From positions 31,900 through 95,899 of the forward strand of contig NZ_JACLGO010000016.1 of the NCBI RefSeq assembly GCF_014219065.1: DNA of 64,000 nt, written 5' to 3'. Below the pieces are notes generated by a model. The model had not been told where the DNA came from. It worked only from the letters and a program-made list of their open reading frames with translations, and did no database searches. Source of the stretch: Halopseudomonas xiamenensis (GTDB taxonomy: Bacteria; Pseudomonadota; Gammaproteobacteria; Pseudomonadales; Pseudomonadaceae). A program made the translations under genes and the position numbers. Shown here one piece after another: positions 1 through 7,761 of the stretch; position 1 is the stretch's first letter, and every line of letters begins with the position of its first letter.

Positions 1-223
1 TGACGGTGGGCTGGGTACAGTATATGCACGGATCGCGCAGGCTGCCGCCTCGTTGGCCGGGCACCGGCGTGTTGGAATTAGAGGGGACTTGACGGCGAGT
101 CAGGGATGCGTTATACGGTGTCGCTCGATACGTTGGAATGGATAGTCTCGACATGCAGTAGATGCCCGTGTCGCGGGTGCTCTGACGGAACAGCCAGGTG
201 TAGGCCAGTATTGGAGGGCAGTA
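1..223. other. Window start, no gene recognised
   Basis: No convincing coding region is seen on either strand in these 223 bases. Short open frames exist, but they have no recognisable product or good ribosome binding site. The stretch probably holds the upstream region of the small membrane protein that begins at 224. Confidence 0.4.
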
Positions 224-358
224 ATGCGTCGTAAGCCGGATTTGATATGGATTCTCGTGCTTGTATTCACCTTGGGTGTGGTGACCACGGGGTATACCCA
301 GAGTTACTTCGACCGCACCACAGACCCTTCCGCAGTCATGCCTAGCGCAGCAGAATGA
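224..358 (+). CDS. Small single-pass membrane protein, 44 aa
   Basis: I do not recognise a named family. The 44-residue product starts MRRKPDLIWILVLVF, with a positively charged N-terminus. One hydrophobic segment follows (about residues 7-24), then a polar tail rich in Thr, Ser and Asp. This is the pattern of a small inner-membrane protein with its N-terminus inside. A good Shine-Dalgarno (GGAGGG) ends about 6 bases before the ATG at 224. The gene converges on ygfA and overlaps its last 17 bases. The ribosome binding site and transmembrane pattern support a real gene; the function is unknown. Confidence 0.6.
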   Translation: MRRKPDLIWILVLVFTLGVVTTGYTQSYFDRTTDPSAVMPSAAE

Positions 359-938
359 CCTGCTGATCGCTGACGATGCCATCCAGCGGAATGTCCCAGG
401 CGGCAGTCGGCAACTGCTCCACGCGCTGGCATTCATGGGCCAATCCTAGTAGCTGCGGCCCGGCCCAGCCCTGGCGGCGCTGACGGAAGGCGAAGGTTCG
501 ATCGTAGAAGCCGCCACCCATGCCGAGGCGGTTGCCGGCGCGATCGAAGCCAACCAGCGGCATCAGTACCAGTTGCAACCGCCAGGGCCGGGCCTGCAGG
601 CCTCGGTTGAGCAGCGGCTCGCGGATGCCGAACCGGTTGCGCACCCAGCGCTGGTTGGGTAACAGGCGTTGAAAGTGCATGCGATTGGCCGGCCAGCCGG
701 TGATCACCGGCAGGTAGCAATGCTTACCCAGGCGCTGGGCATGTCGCAGCAGTGCAGCGGGATCGATTTCCCCATCATTGGCCAGGTAGAAGGCGATATG
801 TCGGCTGCGGCGGAACAGCGGATGCTGCGCCAGTTGCCGTAATAGACGTTGGCTGGCCTGGTGTTGCTGCTGGGGTGTCAGGGCGCGGCGGGCGCTGCGA
901 AGCTGACGGCGCAGGGCGGAACGCTCGGCGCCATTCAT
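342..938 (-). CDS. ygfA: 5-formyltetrahydrofolate cyclo-ligase
   Basis: The 198-aa protein belongs to the 5-FTHF cyclo-ligase family, which converts 5-formyl-THF plus ATP to 5,10-methenyl-THF in the cytoplasm and returns stored folate to the one-carbon pool. The N-terminus is basic (ALRRQLRSARRAL). The C-terminal half carries the family's nucleotide/folate-binding signature, PLVGFDRAGNRLGMGGGFYD, at about residues 127-146. It lies directly downstream of the 6S RNA gene on the same strand, an arrangement conserved across gammaproteobacteria, where the two are co-transcribed. The ATG at 938 falls about 8 bases past the predicted 6S 3' end, so the mRNA probably reads through 6S. It fits the nearby gcvTHP, thyA and folA. 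Confidence 0.93.
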   Translation of the reverse strand: MNGAERSALRRQLRSARRALTPQQQHQASQRLLRQLAQHPLFRRSRHIAFYLANDGEIDPAALLRHAQRLGKHCYLPVITGWPANRMHFQRLLPNQRWVRNRFGIREPLLNRGLQARPWRLQLVLMPLVGFDRAGNRLGMGGGFYDRTFAFRQRRQGWAGPQLLGLAHECQRVEQLPTAAWDIPLDGIVSDQQVILLR

Positions 939-945
939 TGATGAG

Positions 946-1118
946 GTCCCCGGAATGCCGCTGTCGGGTTAGCCCTTGAACCCGAAAGTTCAAGGTGGGG
1001 GACACGGTACCATCTCAGGCTTTCCGGCATGCGGACATGCACACTGACAGCAACGCGTGGCCTCCTTCTACAGGAGTATCGGCTCAGGGACGTCTCCGAC
1101 TGGCTAACACCCCAGGGA
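946..1118 (-). ncRNA. ssrS: 6S RNA (SsrS)
   Basis: The 6S RNA binds sigma-70 RNA polymerase holoenzyme and mimics an open promoter. The assignment rests on position (between zapA and ygfA, same strand) and on sequence: the minus strand reads GTCCCTGAGCCGATA near the 5' end and CACCTTGAACTTTCGGGTTC in the 3' half, both of which I recall from Pseudomonas 6S. The ends close as a stem: CCCTGG (rc of 1112-1117) pairs with CCGGGG (rc of 948-953), and GTTAGCC pairs with GGCTAAC just inside. A TATACT -10 box on the minus strand (rc of 1127-1132) sits about 9 bases upstream of the predicted start. The ends are estimates. Confidence 0.88.
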
Positions 1119-1170
1119 TGTGACCGAGTATACAGAATACTCATGGCAACTTCACGCCCGCCAATCGACT

Positions 1171-1473
1171 CTACTCCCGGCTGCGTGCCAGCGCCTGGTC
1201 CAACCGGTCCACCAGATCGCTGATCTGTTGCTGCTGGTCGCCCAGGACCTGGGACTGCTTGCGGTTGCCGGTGAGCATCTCGTGGCTGATATTGAGCGCA
1301 GCCATGACCGCGATGCGCTCCAGCCCGACGACCTTGCCACGGTTGCGGATATCGCGCATGGTCGCGTCCAGGTGGCGCGCTGCCTCTTCCAGGTTGTAGC
1401 GTTCTTCCGGCGGGCAGGCGACCTGGTATTCCTTGTCGAGGATACGCAGGGTGACGGTCAGGGGTTGGCTCAT
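1171..1473 (-). CDS. zapA: Cell division protein ZapA
   Basis: ZapA is a cytoplasmic protein that binds FtsZ and bundles its protofilaments at the division ring. The 100-aa product has the usual family length. It has an N-terminal ZapA head (begins MSQPLTVTLRILDKEYQVAC) and a C-terminal coiled coil (about residues 60-98, rich in Gln, Leu and Asp) for tetramer formation. Its ATG overlaps the stop of the upstream coiled-coil gene (ATGA at 1470-1473), so the two are translationally coupled. The 6S RNA gene lies just downstream, as in other gammaproteobacteria. Confidence 0.93.
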   Translation of the reverse strand: MSQPLTVTLRILDKEYQVACPPEERYNLEEAARHLDATMRDIRNRGKVVGLERIAVMAALNISHEMLTGNRKQSQVLGDQQQQISDLVDRLDQALARSRE

Positions 1474-1688
1474 GAATCGTGCTCCAGGGATTTCAGACGC
1501 AATATCATGGCTTCGACCTTCTGACGGGCCAAATCGTTCTTCTCGATCAGCTGCAATCGTTCTTCACGCCAGGAACGCTCCTGGGCCAGGAGTTGGCGGT
1601 TGTGTTGGTGCAGCTGGTCACAGATCTCGATCAGCTGGTCTACTTTTGCAATCAGGGTATTGATCTCGGGGTCTTCCATCGGCGCCAT
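1470..1688 (-). CDS. ZapB-like coiled-coil protein (TIGR02449 type)
   Basis: The 72-aa, almost entirely helical protein is rich in Leu, Glu, Gln and Arg, with core ...NTLIAKVDQLIEICDQL... and LIEKNDLARQKVEAMI near the C-terminus. This is the small coiled-coil family (TIGR02449) encoded next to zapA in pseudomonads, and it is presumed to work in cell division like ZapB. I chose the ATG at 1688 because GGGA lies 7 bases upstream; the internal ATG at 1679 would give 69 aa and is possible. The stop overlaps the zapA start by 4 bases. It diverges from ygfB, so 1689-1844 should hold both promoters. Confidence 0.75.
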   Translation of the reverse strand: MAPMEDPEINTLIAKVDQLIEICDQLHQHNRQLLAQERSWREERLQLIEKNDLARQKVEAMILRLKSLEHDS

Positions 1689-1844
1689 TCTATCATCCCG
1701 CTGTGGGCCAACTATAGAGCTGCCCGCCAGGGTGGTCAAACCCCGCTGCAGGTTGTTCAGCACAGTCCCGGGTCTGTAGGATATAGGCTTGCCTGCAACA
1801 GATTCCGTTGCCATCGCCCATTTCCTCCGCGAGACCACAAGATC

Positions 1845-2417
1845 ATGGCTCTGATACCCGCCGCCTTCGACTATGACCGCTTCGACCAGATGTTCGCCGA
1901 ACAGGGAGCCGCCGGCTTCCCCGCCGAACTGCATGGCCATCTGGTTGGCCGGCTGAGTGCCGGCAGCCGCCTGGATCACGGCGCCTGGCTGGAGGTGGCA
2001 CGCGAGGTCATTGACGGCCGCGGCAGCCTGCCCGAGGCGGCGCGGGTCCAACTGATCCAGCTGTACGATGCAACCCTGGCGCAATTGACCGGTAGCGGTT
2101 TCGAACTCAGTCTACTGCTGCCGGACGATGATGCGGCCATAGAACGCCGTGCCCTGGCCCTGGGCCAGTGGTGTGAAGGTTTTCTCGGCGGCTTTGGCCT
2201 GGTCGGGCGTGAAGGCGGGCTGAGCGATGAGGGTGATAGCGTGCTCGCCGACTTTGCCGCCATTGCCCAGGTGCAGACCGATCTGGAAGAATCCGAGGCC
2301 AACGAGGTCGATTTCATGGAGGTCATGGAATACGTCCGCATGGCGGTATTGATGCTGTTCAGCGAATGCCAGCCGGCGGACCGCCCGCAGGACCAACCGC
2401 CCGCCTCACTGCATTGA
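1845..2417 (+). CDS. ygfB: UPF0149 family protein YgfB
   Basis: The 190-aa protein starts MALIPAAFDYDRFDQMF and ends in an acidic region (EESEANEVDFMEVMEYVRMA) typical of the YgfB/UPF0149 family. The family is helical and cytoplasmic. In P. aeruginosa YgfB has been linked to control of ampDh3 expression and beta-lactam tolerance; that is known of the family and cannot be seen here. The gene is first in a tight run with pepP, ubiH and ubiI, the conserved order. The ATG at 1845 was chosen because the family begins here; the open frame continues upstream without family similarity. Confidence 0.88.
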   Translation: MALIPAAFDYDRFDQMFAEQGAAGFPAELHGHLVGRLSAGSRLDHGAWLEVAREVIDGRGSLPEAARVQLIQLYDATLAQLTGSGFELSLLLPDDDAAIERRALALGQWCEGFLGGFGLVGREGGLSDEGDSVLADFAAIAQVQTDLEESEANEVDFMEVMEYVRMAVLMLFSECQPADRPQDQPPASLH

Positions 2418-2427
2418 GAGAGAACCC

Positions 2428-3768
2428 ATGCACATCAGCAAGCAGGAATACGCCCGTCGCCGCAAGGCCCTGATGAACCAGATGGAACCCGGCAGTATCG
2501 CCATACTGCCGGCGGCACCGGTGCATATCCGCAACCGCGACGTGGAACACGTATACCGTCAGGACAGCGACTTCCAGTACCTGACCGGCTTCCCCGAGCC
2601 GGAGGCGGTGGCGGTGCTGATCCCCGGTCGCGAGCATGGTGAATACGTGCTGTTCTGCCGGGAAAAGGACCCGGAGCGCGAGCTGTGGGATGGCTACCGC
2701 GCCGGCCAGGAAGGTGCGGTGGCAAGCTATGGTGCCGATGATGCCTTTCCCATCAGCGATATCGACGACATCCTGCCGGGCCTGATCGAAGGGCGCGAGC
2801 GGGTCTACTATGCGATGGGCGCGAACCAGGAGTTCGACATGCGCCTGACCAGTTGGATCCATACCATCCGCAGCAAGGCGCGGATGGGCGCTGAGCCGCC
2901 GAAGGAATTCGTCGCCCTGGATCACCTGCTGCACGACATGCGCCTGTACAAGAGCGCGGCGGAAGTACGCGTCATGCAGGCCGCCGGCGACATTTCCGCC
3001 GAAGCCCACGTGCGCGCCATGCAGGCGTGCCGGCCGGGGATGTACGAATACCAGCTCGAGGCCGAGTTGCAATACACCTTCATGCGCCATGGCAGCCGCT
3101 CCCCGGCCTACAGTTCGATCGTCGCCGCCGGGCGCAACGCCTGCATCCTGCATTACACCGAGAACACCAGCCAGATTCGCGATGGCGACCTGGTGCTGAT
3201 CGATGCCGGTTGCGAGCTGGACTGCTATGCCAGTGATATTACCCGCACCTTTCCGGCCAATGGCCGCTTCACCGCCGAGCAGCGCGCCATCTATGACATA
3301 GTGCTGCAGGCGCAGGCGGCTGCATTCGATGTCATCGGTCCGGGCCGTGACTGGAACGAAGCCCATGATGCCACCGTGCGGGTGATCACCGCCGGCCTGC
3401 TCGAACTGGGACTGCTGCGCGGCGAACTGGAGGAGTTGGTCGTCAGCGGCGCCTATCGACCCTTCTACATGCACCGTGCCGGCCACTGGCTGGGTATGGA
3501 TGTGCACGATGTCGGCGAATACCGGGTCGGCGGCGAGTGGCGGGTGCTGGAGCCGGGCATGGTGATGACCGTCGAGCCGGGCATCTACATCGCCGCGGAC
3601 AACCAGGATGTGCCGGCCAAGTGGCGCGGTATCGGTATTCGCATCGAGGATGATGTGCTGGTGACCCGCGAGGGGCACGAGATACTCACCGGCAAGGTGC
3701 CACGTGAAGCCGATGAGATCGAGGCGCTGATGGCGCGGGCTCGCGCCGCGGCGGACCTGCCGGCGTGA
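2428..3768 (+). CDS. pepP: Xaa-Pro aminopeptidase PepP
   Basis: Aminopeptidase P, a cytoplasmic dinuclear-metal M24B peptidase, removes an N-terminal residue preceding proline. The 446-aa protein has an N-terminal creatinase-like domain (about 1-175) and a C-terminal pita-bread catalytic domain. Metal ligands can be followed: Asp259 and Asp270 in LIDAGCELDCYASDITRTF, the His of GHWLGMDVHD, the Glu of TVEPGIYI and the Glu of IRIEDDV, matching the E. coli PepP set. The start is 11 bases after ygfB (AGAGAGAACCC upstream), and its stop overlaps the ubiH start (GTGA), so this is an operon. Confidence 0.95.
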   Translation: MHISKQEYARRRKALMNQMEPGSIAILPAAPVHIRNRDVEHVYRQDSDFQYLTGFPEPEAVAVLIPGREHGEYVLFCREKDPERELWDGYRAGQEGAVASYGADDAFPISDIDDILPGLIEGRERVYYAMGANQEFDMRLTSWIHTIRSKARMGAEPPKEFVALDHLLHDMRLYKSAAEVRVMQAAGDISAEAHVRAMQACRPGMYEYQLEAELQYTFMRHGSRSPAYSSIVAAGRNACILHYTENTSQIRDGDLVLIDAGCELDCYASDITRTFPANGRFTAEQRAIYDIVLQAQAAAFDVIGPGRDWNEAHDATVRVITAGLLELGLLRGELEELVVSGAYRPFYMHRAGHWLGMDVHDVGEYRVGGEWRVLEPGMVMTVEPGIYIAADNQDVPAKWRGIGIRIEDDVLVTREGHEILTGKVPREADEIEALMARARAAADLPA

Positions 3769-4958
3769 GCTTCAGCCTGAATATCGTCGGTGGTGGCATG
3801 GTCGGTGCCAGTCTGGCGTTGGGATTGCAGGCCTGCGCCCGGCAGGCGGGCTGGAAAATCCGCCTGATCGAGGCCCAGCCGCCGGTCAAGGGTGGCTGGC
3901 AGCCCAGTTATGACAACCGGTCCACGGCGCTGTCGCATGGCAGCCGGCGGCTGTTCGAACGCCTGGGCATCTGGACCGAGCTGGCCCGGCGCGCCGAGCC
4001 GATCCGTCAGATCCATGTGTCCGACCGCGGCCATCCCGGCTCGGCACGCATGCATGCCGCCGCCGAAGGGGTGCCGGCGCTGGGCTATATCGTCGAGAAC
4101 GCCTGGCTCGGCGAGGTATTGCTCGGCTCGCTGGACCATCAGGCCATCGAATGGCTGGCGCCGGCACGGGTCGCGCATGCGCGGCCGCAACCGGGCGGCT
4201 ATGTGCTGGACCTGCAGACCCCCGACGGCCCCCGGCAGCTGGACTCGGACCTGCTGGTGATCGCCGATGGTGGTCGCTCCGGGCTGCTCGACCAGCTGGG
4301 TATCCACCGCAAGGTCAACCCTTATCAACAGGTGGCCGTGATCGCCAACATCACCAGCGCCAACGGCCATGCCGGCGTTGCCTACGAACGCTTCACCGAG
4401 ACCGGACCGCTGGCCCTGCTGCCGCTGTCTGGGCAGCGCAGTGCGCTGGTCTGGACGCTGTCGGTGGATGTCGCCGAGGCGGTAGCCGCGCTGCCGGACG
4501 ATGCGTTCCTGCAGCGTTTGCAGGAGGCCTTCGGCTTTCGCATGGGTGCGCTGACCAAGGTCGGAGAGCGCGCCAGTTATCCGCTGAACCTGATCGAGGC
4601 CGAGGAGCAGGTCCGCTCGCACCTGGTGGTGCTGGGCAACGCCGCGCACAGCCTGCATCCGATCGCCGGCCAGGGCTTCAACCTGTCGCTGCGCGATGCC
4701 ATGGCGCTGGTCGACAGCCTGCTCCAGGCCCAGCGCGAGCAACGCGACCCCGGTTCGCTGGCGGTCTTGCAGGGCTATGTCGACGGGCAGTTCGGCGATC
4801 AGGCGAGCACCGTCGCCTTCAGCCATTACCTGACCCAGCTATTCAGCAATCGCAACGTTGCGCTGGTGGCTGGCCGCAATGCCGGGCTGCTGGCGCTGGA
4901 TCTGCTGCCGCCGCTCAAGAGCCGGCTGGCCCGGCAGGGCATGGGGCTGCGCGGATGA
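3765..4958 (+). CDS. ubiH: FAD-dependent ubiquinone hydroxylase UbiH
   Basis: The 397-aa flavin monooxygenase hydroxylates the ring (position C6) of the ubiquinone precursor, probably at the inner membrane. The N-terminal FAD motif NIVGGGMVGASLAL (about residues 4-17) and the late GNAAHSLHPIAGQGFNLSL motif (about 289-307) are both intact. The start is GTG at 3765, overlapping the pepP TGA. It is followed by a paralogue, ubiI, as in other gammaproteobacteria, where ubiH and visC/ubiI sit behind pepP. UbiH and UbiI are told apart mainly by gene order and relative similarity, so the exact position hydroxylated is inferred. Confidence 0.9.
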   Translation: MSFSLNIVGGGMVGASLALGLQACARQAGWKIRLIEAQPPVKGGWQPSYDNRSTALSHGSRRLFERLGIWTELARRAEPIRQIHVSDRGHPGSARMHAAAEGVPALGYIVENAWLGEVLLGSLDHQAIEWLAPARVAHARPQPGGYVLDLQTPDGPRQLDSDLLVIADGGRSGLLDQLGIHRKVNPYQQVAVIANITSANGHAGVAYERFTETGPLALLPLSGQRSALVWTLSVDVAEAVAALPDDAFLQRLQEAFGFRMGALTKVGERASYPLNLIEAEEQVRSHLVVLGNAAHSLHPIAGQGFNLSLRDAMALVDSLLQAQREQRDPGSLAVLQGYVDGQFGDQASTVAFSHYLTQLFSNRNVALVAGRNAGLLALDLLPPLKSRLARQGMGLRG

Positions 4959-4981
4959 ACAGTCAATCTCCGGGAGGCGCC

Positions 4982-6226
4982 ATGGCGCAGCAGTTCGATC
5001 TGATCGTTGTCGGGGCCGGCATGGTGGGTGCCACGCTGGCACGGGCGCTGGCCGACACCTCGCTGCGTATTGCGGTGCTGGATGCGCTGCCGCTGGACCA
5101 AGCCCTGACCGCCCGGGCCACCGACTCGGGCTATGATCCGCGGGTCAGTGCACTGAGCGCCGCCTCGGAGAATATCCTGGCCAACCTGGATGCCTGGACG
5201 CGCATCGATCCGGCGTTTCGCAGCCCCTACCGCCATATGTGCGTGTGGGACGGCGAGGGCACCGGCGAGATCCGCTTCGACGCCGGCATGCTGGGCGAGA
5301 ACCGGCTCGGCCATATCGTCGAGAACTGGCGGGTGCAGCAGGCGGTACTGGACAGCCTGGCGAGCACCCCGGTGACCCTGCTGGGTGGCCAGCGGGTCAC
5401 CGAGCTGATCCAGCAGCCGACCGGCTGGTGCCTGCAACTGGCCAGTGGCGAGGCGCTCCAGGCGCCGCTGGTGGTGGCCGCCGATGGTGCCCGCTCACGG
5501 TTGCGCGAACTGGCCGGCTTCGCCATGCGCGAGTGGGACTACCTGCACCATGCTCTGGTGACCACAGTGCGCACCGAGCGGCCCCATGCCGAGACCGCCT
5601 GGCAATCCTTCCTGCCCAGCGGGCCGCTGGCATTCCTGCCACTCAATGCCCGGGACGGCGGACATTATTGCTCGATCGTCTGGTCGCTGCTGCCGGAGCA
5701 GGCGCAGCGGATCATGGCACTGGATGATGCAGAATTCCGGCGGGCGCTGGAAGCGGCCATCGAAGGGCGGCTGGGGCGCATCCTGCATGCCGACCAGCGC
5801 CATTGCATCCCGCTGCGCCAGCGGCATGCCCAGCGTTACGTGATGCCGGGCCTGGCGTTGATCGGTGATGCCGCGCACAGCATCCATCCGCTGGCCGGGC
5901 AGGGCGTCAATCTCGGCCTGCTGGATGTGGCGGAGCTGTCGGCAGTGTTGCATGCGGCCCTGCAGCGCGGCGAGGAGATCGCCAGCCTGCCGGTGCTGCA
6001 GCGCTACGAGCGCCGCCGCATGGGCGCCAACCTGTCGATGATGGCGGCGATGGAAGGCTTCGAACGGCTGTTCCATGCCGATGCCCTGCCGCTGCGCTGG
6101 TTGCGCAACAGCGGCATGCAATGGCTGAACGGCCAGGGCCTGCTCAAGGCGAGCATAGTGCGCCGGGCCATGGGACTGGGCGGCAGCCTGCCGGCGCTGG
6201 CCCAAGCGGCGGAAAACGTCACGTAA
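4982..6226 (+). CDS. ubiI: FAD-dependent ubiquinone hydroxylase UbiI (VisC)
   Basis: The 414-aa UbiH/UbiF/VisC/COQ6-type monooxygenase is assigned to C5 hydroxylation of the ubiquinone ring by its place behind ubiH. It has the FAD motif LIVVGAGMVGATLARAL at the N-terminus and IGDAAHSIHPLAGQGVNLGL near residues 292-311. The ATG at 4982 is preceded by GGGAGG with 4 bases between. An in-frame ATG at 4955, overlapping the ubiH stop, would add nine residues and may allow coupled translation. It is the last gene of the ygfB-pepP-ubiH-ubiI run; long inverted repeats follow. Confidence 0.9.
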   Translation: MAQQFDLIVVGAGMVGATLARALADTSLRIAVLDALPLDQALTARATDSGYDPRVSALSAASENILANLDAWTRIDPAFRSPYRHMCVWDGEGTGEIRFDAGMLGENRLGHIVENWRVQQAVLDSLASTPVTLLGGQRVTELIQQPTGWCLQLASGEALQAPLVVAADGARSRLRELAGFAMREWDYLHHALVTTVRTERPHAETAWQSFLPSGPLAFLPLNARDGGHYCSIVWSLLPEQAQRIMALDDAEFRRALEAAIEGRLGRILHADQRHCIPLRQRHAQRYVMPGLALIGDAAHSIHPLAGQGVNLGLLDVAELSAVLHAALQRGEEIASLPVLQRYERRRMGANLSMMAAMEGFERLFHADALPLRWLRNSGMQWLNGQGLLKASIVRRAMGLGGSLPALAQAAENVT

Positions 6227-6247
6227 TTCGCTGCATGTTCCGAGTTT

Positions 6248-6360
6248 CCTTTGCGCCGGGAGCAGCCTACCTGCGACACGCCGTGAATACATCCCTGTAG
6301 GCTCGTTGATGCCATCCCTGGCATCAAACGGTCGCAGGTAGGCTGCTCCCGGCGCAAAGG
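6248..6360 (-). repeat. Long structured inverted repeat, copy 1
   Basis: The 113-bp element has perfect 30-bp arms (6248-6277 against 6331-6360) around a 53-nt core. Read on the minus strand the core contains a 9-bp inner hairpin TTGATGCCA-GGGA-TGGCATCAA, then CGAGCC, CAGGGATG and TTCACGGCGT. Copy 2 (6415-6529), on the opposite strand, has the same core layout and length but entirely different outer arms. The element may end the ubiI transcript, although no T-run follows. Confidence 0.85.
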
Positions 6361-6414
6361 TGCAAGTATTGGTGTGGCTGAGGGTTTGAAACCATCAGCA
6401 GCATGGAAGGTTCC

Positions 6415-6529
6415 GGAGCAGGTTGGCCGGCAGGGTTGTGCCGACCATCGGTTGCCAGGGATGGCAACCGCGAGCCCCCAGGGATGGGTTCACGGCGTGT
6501 CGGCACGGCCCTGCCGGCCAACCTGCTCC
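6415..6529 (+). repeat. Long structured inverted repeat, copy 2
   Basis: The 115-bp element has 31-bp arms (6415-6445 against 6499-6529, two mismatches) around a 53-nt core. The core has an inner hairpin CGGTTGCCA-GGGA-TGGCAACCG, then CGAGCC, CAGGGATG and TTCACGGCGT. It is 42 of 53 identical to the core of copy 1 in the opposite orientation. The outer stem sequence is unrelated to that of copy 1, and the inner stem differs by paired, compensating changes. Confidence 0.85.
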
Positions 6530-6623
6530 TTGCAGGCTCAAGAAAAAGACAATGACTGAGCCAGGCACCGAACATTTCCTTACACTCTCTGTCTGGCCTG
6601 ATGTGCTGCGCCGAGTTGCTGGT

Positions 6624-6642
6624 CATAATTAAAATCATTATC
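6624..6642. promoter_or_regulatory. Fur box upstream of the iron transporter
   Basis: Read on the minus strand, the 19 bases GATAATGATTTTAATTATG match the Fur consensus GATAATGATAATCATTATC at about 15 of 19 positions. The site lies 38 bases before the ATG of the ferric-iron binding protein, where a promoter would be expected. Repression by Fe-loaded Fur under iron sufficiency is inferred from the site and the gene. Confidence 0.75.
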
Positions 6643-6679
6643 ATCTGGCCTCTACGCTTTCCGAACCCGAGGCTTTCCG

Positions 6680-7681
6680 ATGTCATTTTCTCGTAATGTT
6701 GTTGCCCTGAGTCTGGCCCTGACCGCTTTCACCGGCGTCGCCCAGGCCAAGGAACTGGTGGTCTATTCCTCCCGCCAGGATCACCTGATCAAGCCGGTTT
6801 TCGACATGTACACCGAAAAGACCGGCGTGCAGATCAACTTCATCACCGACCGTGAAGCACCGCTGATGGCGCGCCTGCGGGCTGAAGGCGCCAACACCCC
6901 GGCCGACATGTTCATGACCGTGGATGCGGGCAACCTGTGGCAGGCCGAGGAGCAGGACCTGTTCCGCGAGGTCAAGTCCGAGACCATCGAGCAGAACATC
7001 CCGGCGCACCTGCGTTCGAGCAACGACAAGTGGACCGGCCTGTCGCTGCGCGCGCGGACCATTGCCTACTCCACCGAGCGGGTCAAGCCGGAAGAGCTGA
7101 GCACCTACGAAGCCCTGGCCGACGACAGCTGGAAGGGCCGTGTCTGCCTGCGCACCGCGAAGAAGGTCTACAACCAGTCGCTGGTCGCCACCATGCTCGA
7201 ATCCATCGGTGAAGAGAAGACCACCGAGGTGATCCAGGGCTGGCTGGCCAATCTGGCGACCCCGGTGTTCGCCGATGACACCGCGCTGCTCAAGGCCATC
7301 GATGCCGGCCAGTGTGATGTGGGTATCGTCAACTCCTACTACTTCGGTCGTCTGCACAAGGCCGAGCCGGACGTCAAGGTCAAGCTGTTCTGGCCAAACC
7401 AGGAAGATCGTGGCGTGCACGTGAACATTTCCGGTGCCGGCGTGACCAAGCATGCCAAGCAGCCGGAAGAGGCGATCAAGCTGCTGGAGTGGATGACCAC
7501 TGAGGAAGCCCAGCGCGTATTCGCCGATGTGAACATGGAGTTCCCGGCCAACGCATCGCTCGAGCCGTCCGACGAAGTTGCCTCCTGGGGCGATTTCAAG
7601 GCCGACAACGTCAATATCGAAGTGGCCGGCCGGCGTCAGCCTGAGGCCATCATGCTGATGGATCGCCTCGGCTGGAATTGA
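6680..7681 (+). CDS. Fe(3+) ABC transporter, periplasmic binding protein
   Basis: The 333-aa ferric-binding protein of the FbpA/HitA/FutA kind captures Fe3+ in the periplasm and delivers it to the ABC permease. A signal peptide is clear ([23 protein letters not shown], cut before K24, where the mature protein begins [11 protein letters not shown]). The paired-tyrosine motif NSYYFGR, typical of iron coordination in this family, lies at about residues 216-222. A Fur box lies upstream and the permease gene follows after 80 bases. No signature of a phosphate, thiamine or putrescine binder was seen. Iron is the likely substrate because motif and Fur box agree. Confidence 0.9.
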   Translation: MSFSRNVVALSLALTAFTGVAQAKELVVYSSRQDHLIKPVFDMYTEKTGVQINFITDREAPLMARLRAEGANTPADMFMTVDAGNLWQAEEQDLFREVKSETIEQNIPAHLRSSNDKWTGLSLRARTIAYSTERVKPEELSTYEALADDSWKGRVCLRTAKKVYNQSLVATMLESIGEEKTTEVIQGWLANLATPVFADDTALLKAIDAGQCDVGIVNSYYFGRLHKAEPDVKVKLFWPNQEDRGVHVNISGAGVTKHAKQPEEAIKLLEWMTTEEAQRVFADVNMEFPANASLEPSDEVASWGDFKADNVNIEVAGRRQPEAIMLMDRLGWN

Positions 7682-7691
7682 TTCGACCGTA

Positions 7692-7735
7692 GCGATTTGC
7701 TTGTATACTGCGCGCCCGGCTTGATGCCGGGCGTG
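7692..7735 (+). promoter_or_regulatory. Possible internal promoter and hairpin between binding protein and permease
   Basis: A TATACT -10-like box (about 7705-7710) has TTCGAC 16 bases upstream as a weak -35. Just after it lies a GC-rich hairpin (CGCCCGGC-TTGAT-GCCGGGCG) without a strong T-run. It could be a second promoter, or a partial terminator that lowers permease expression relative to the binding protein. This is sequence likeness only. Confidence 0.3.
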
Positions 7736-7761
7736 TTCGTTCATCACCACAGGGAGTGTTC

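Larger units (their letters stand above)
6227..6679. other. Intergenic region with two long stem-loop repeats and a Fur box
   Basis: No gene is seen in these 453 bases. They hold two large inverted-repeat elements (6248-6360 and 6415-6529) separated by 54 bases. A Fur box at 6624-6642 follows in the promoter region of the iron-binding protein gene. Short open frames across the repeats have no family likeness and are explained by the palindromes. Confidence 0.8.

Noticed and set aside
6374..6632. Short plus-strand frames across the structured repeats
   Set aside because: They run through the palindromes, lack family likeness, and differ between the two repeat copies.
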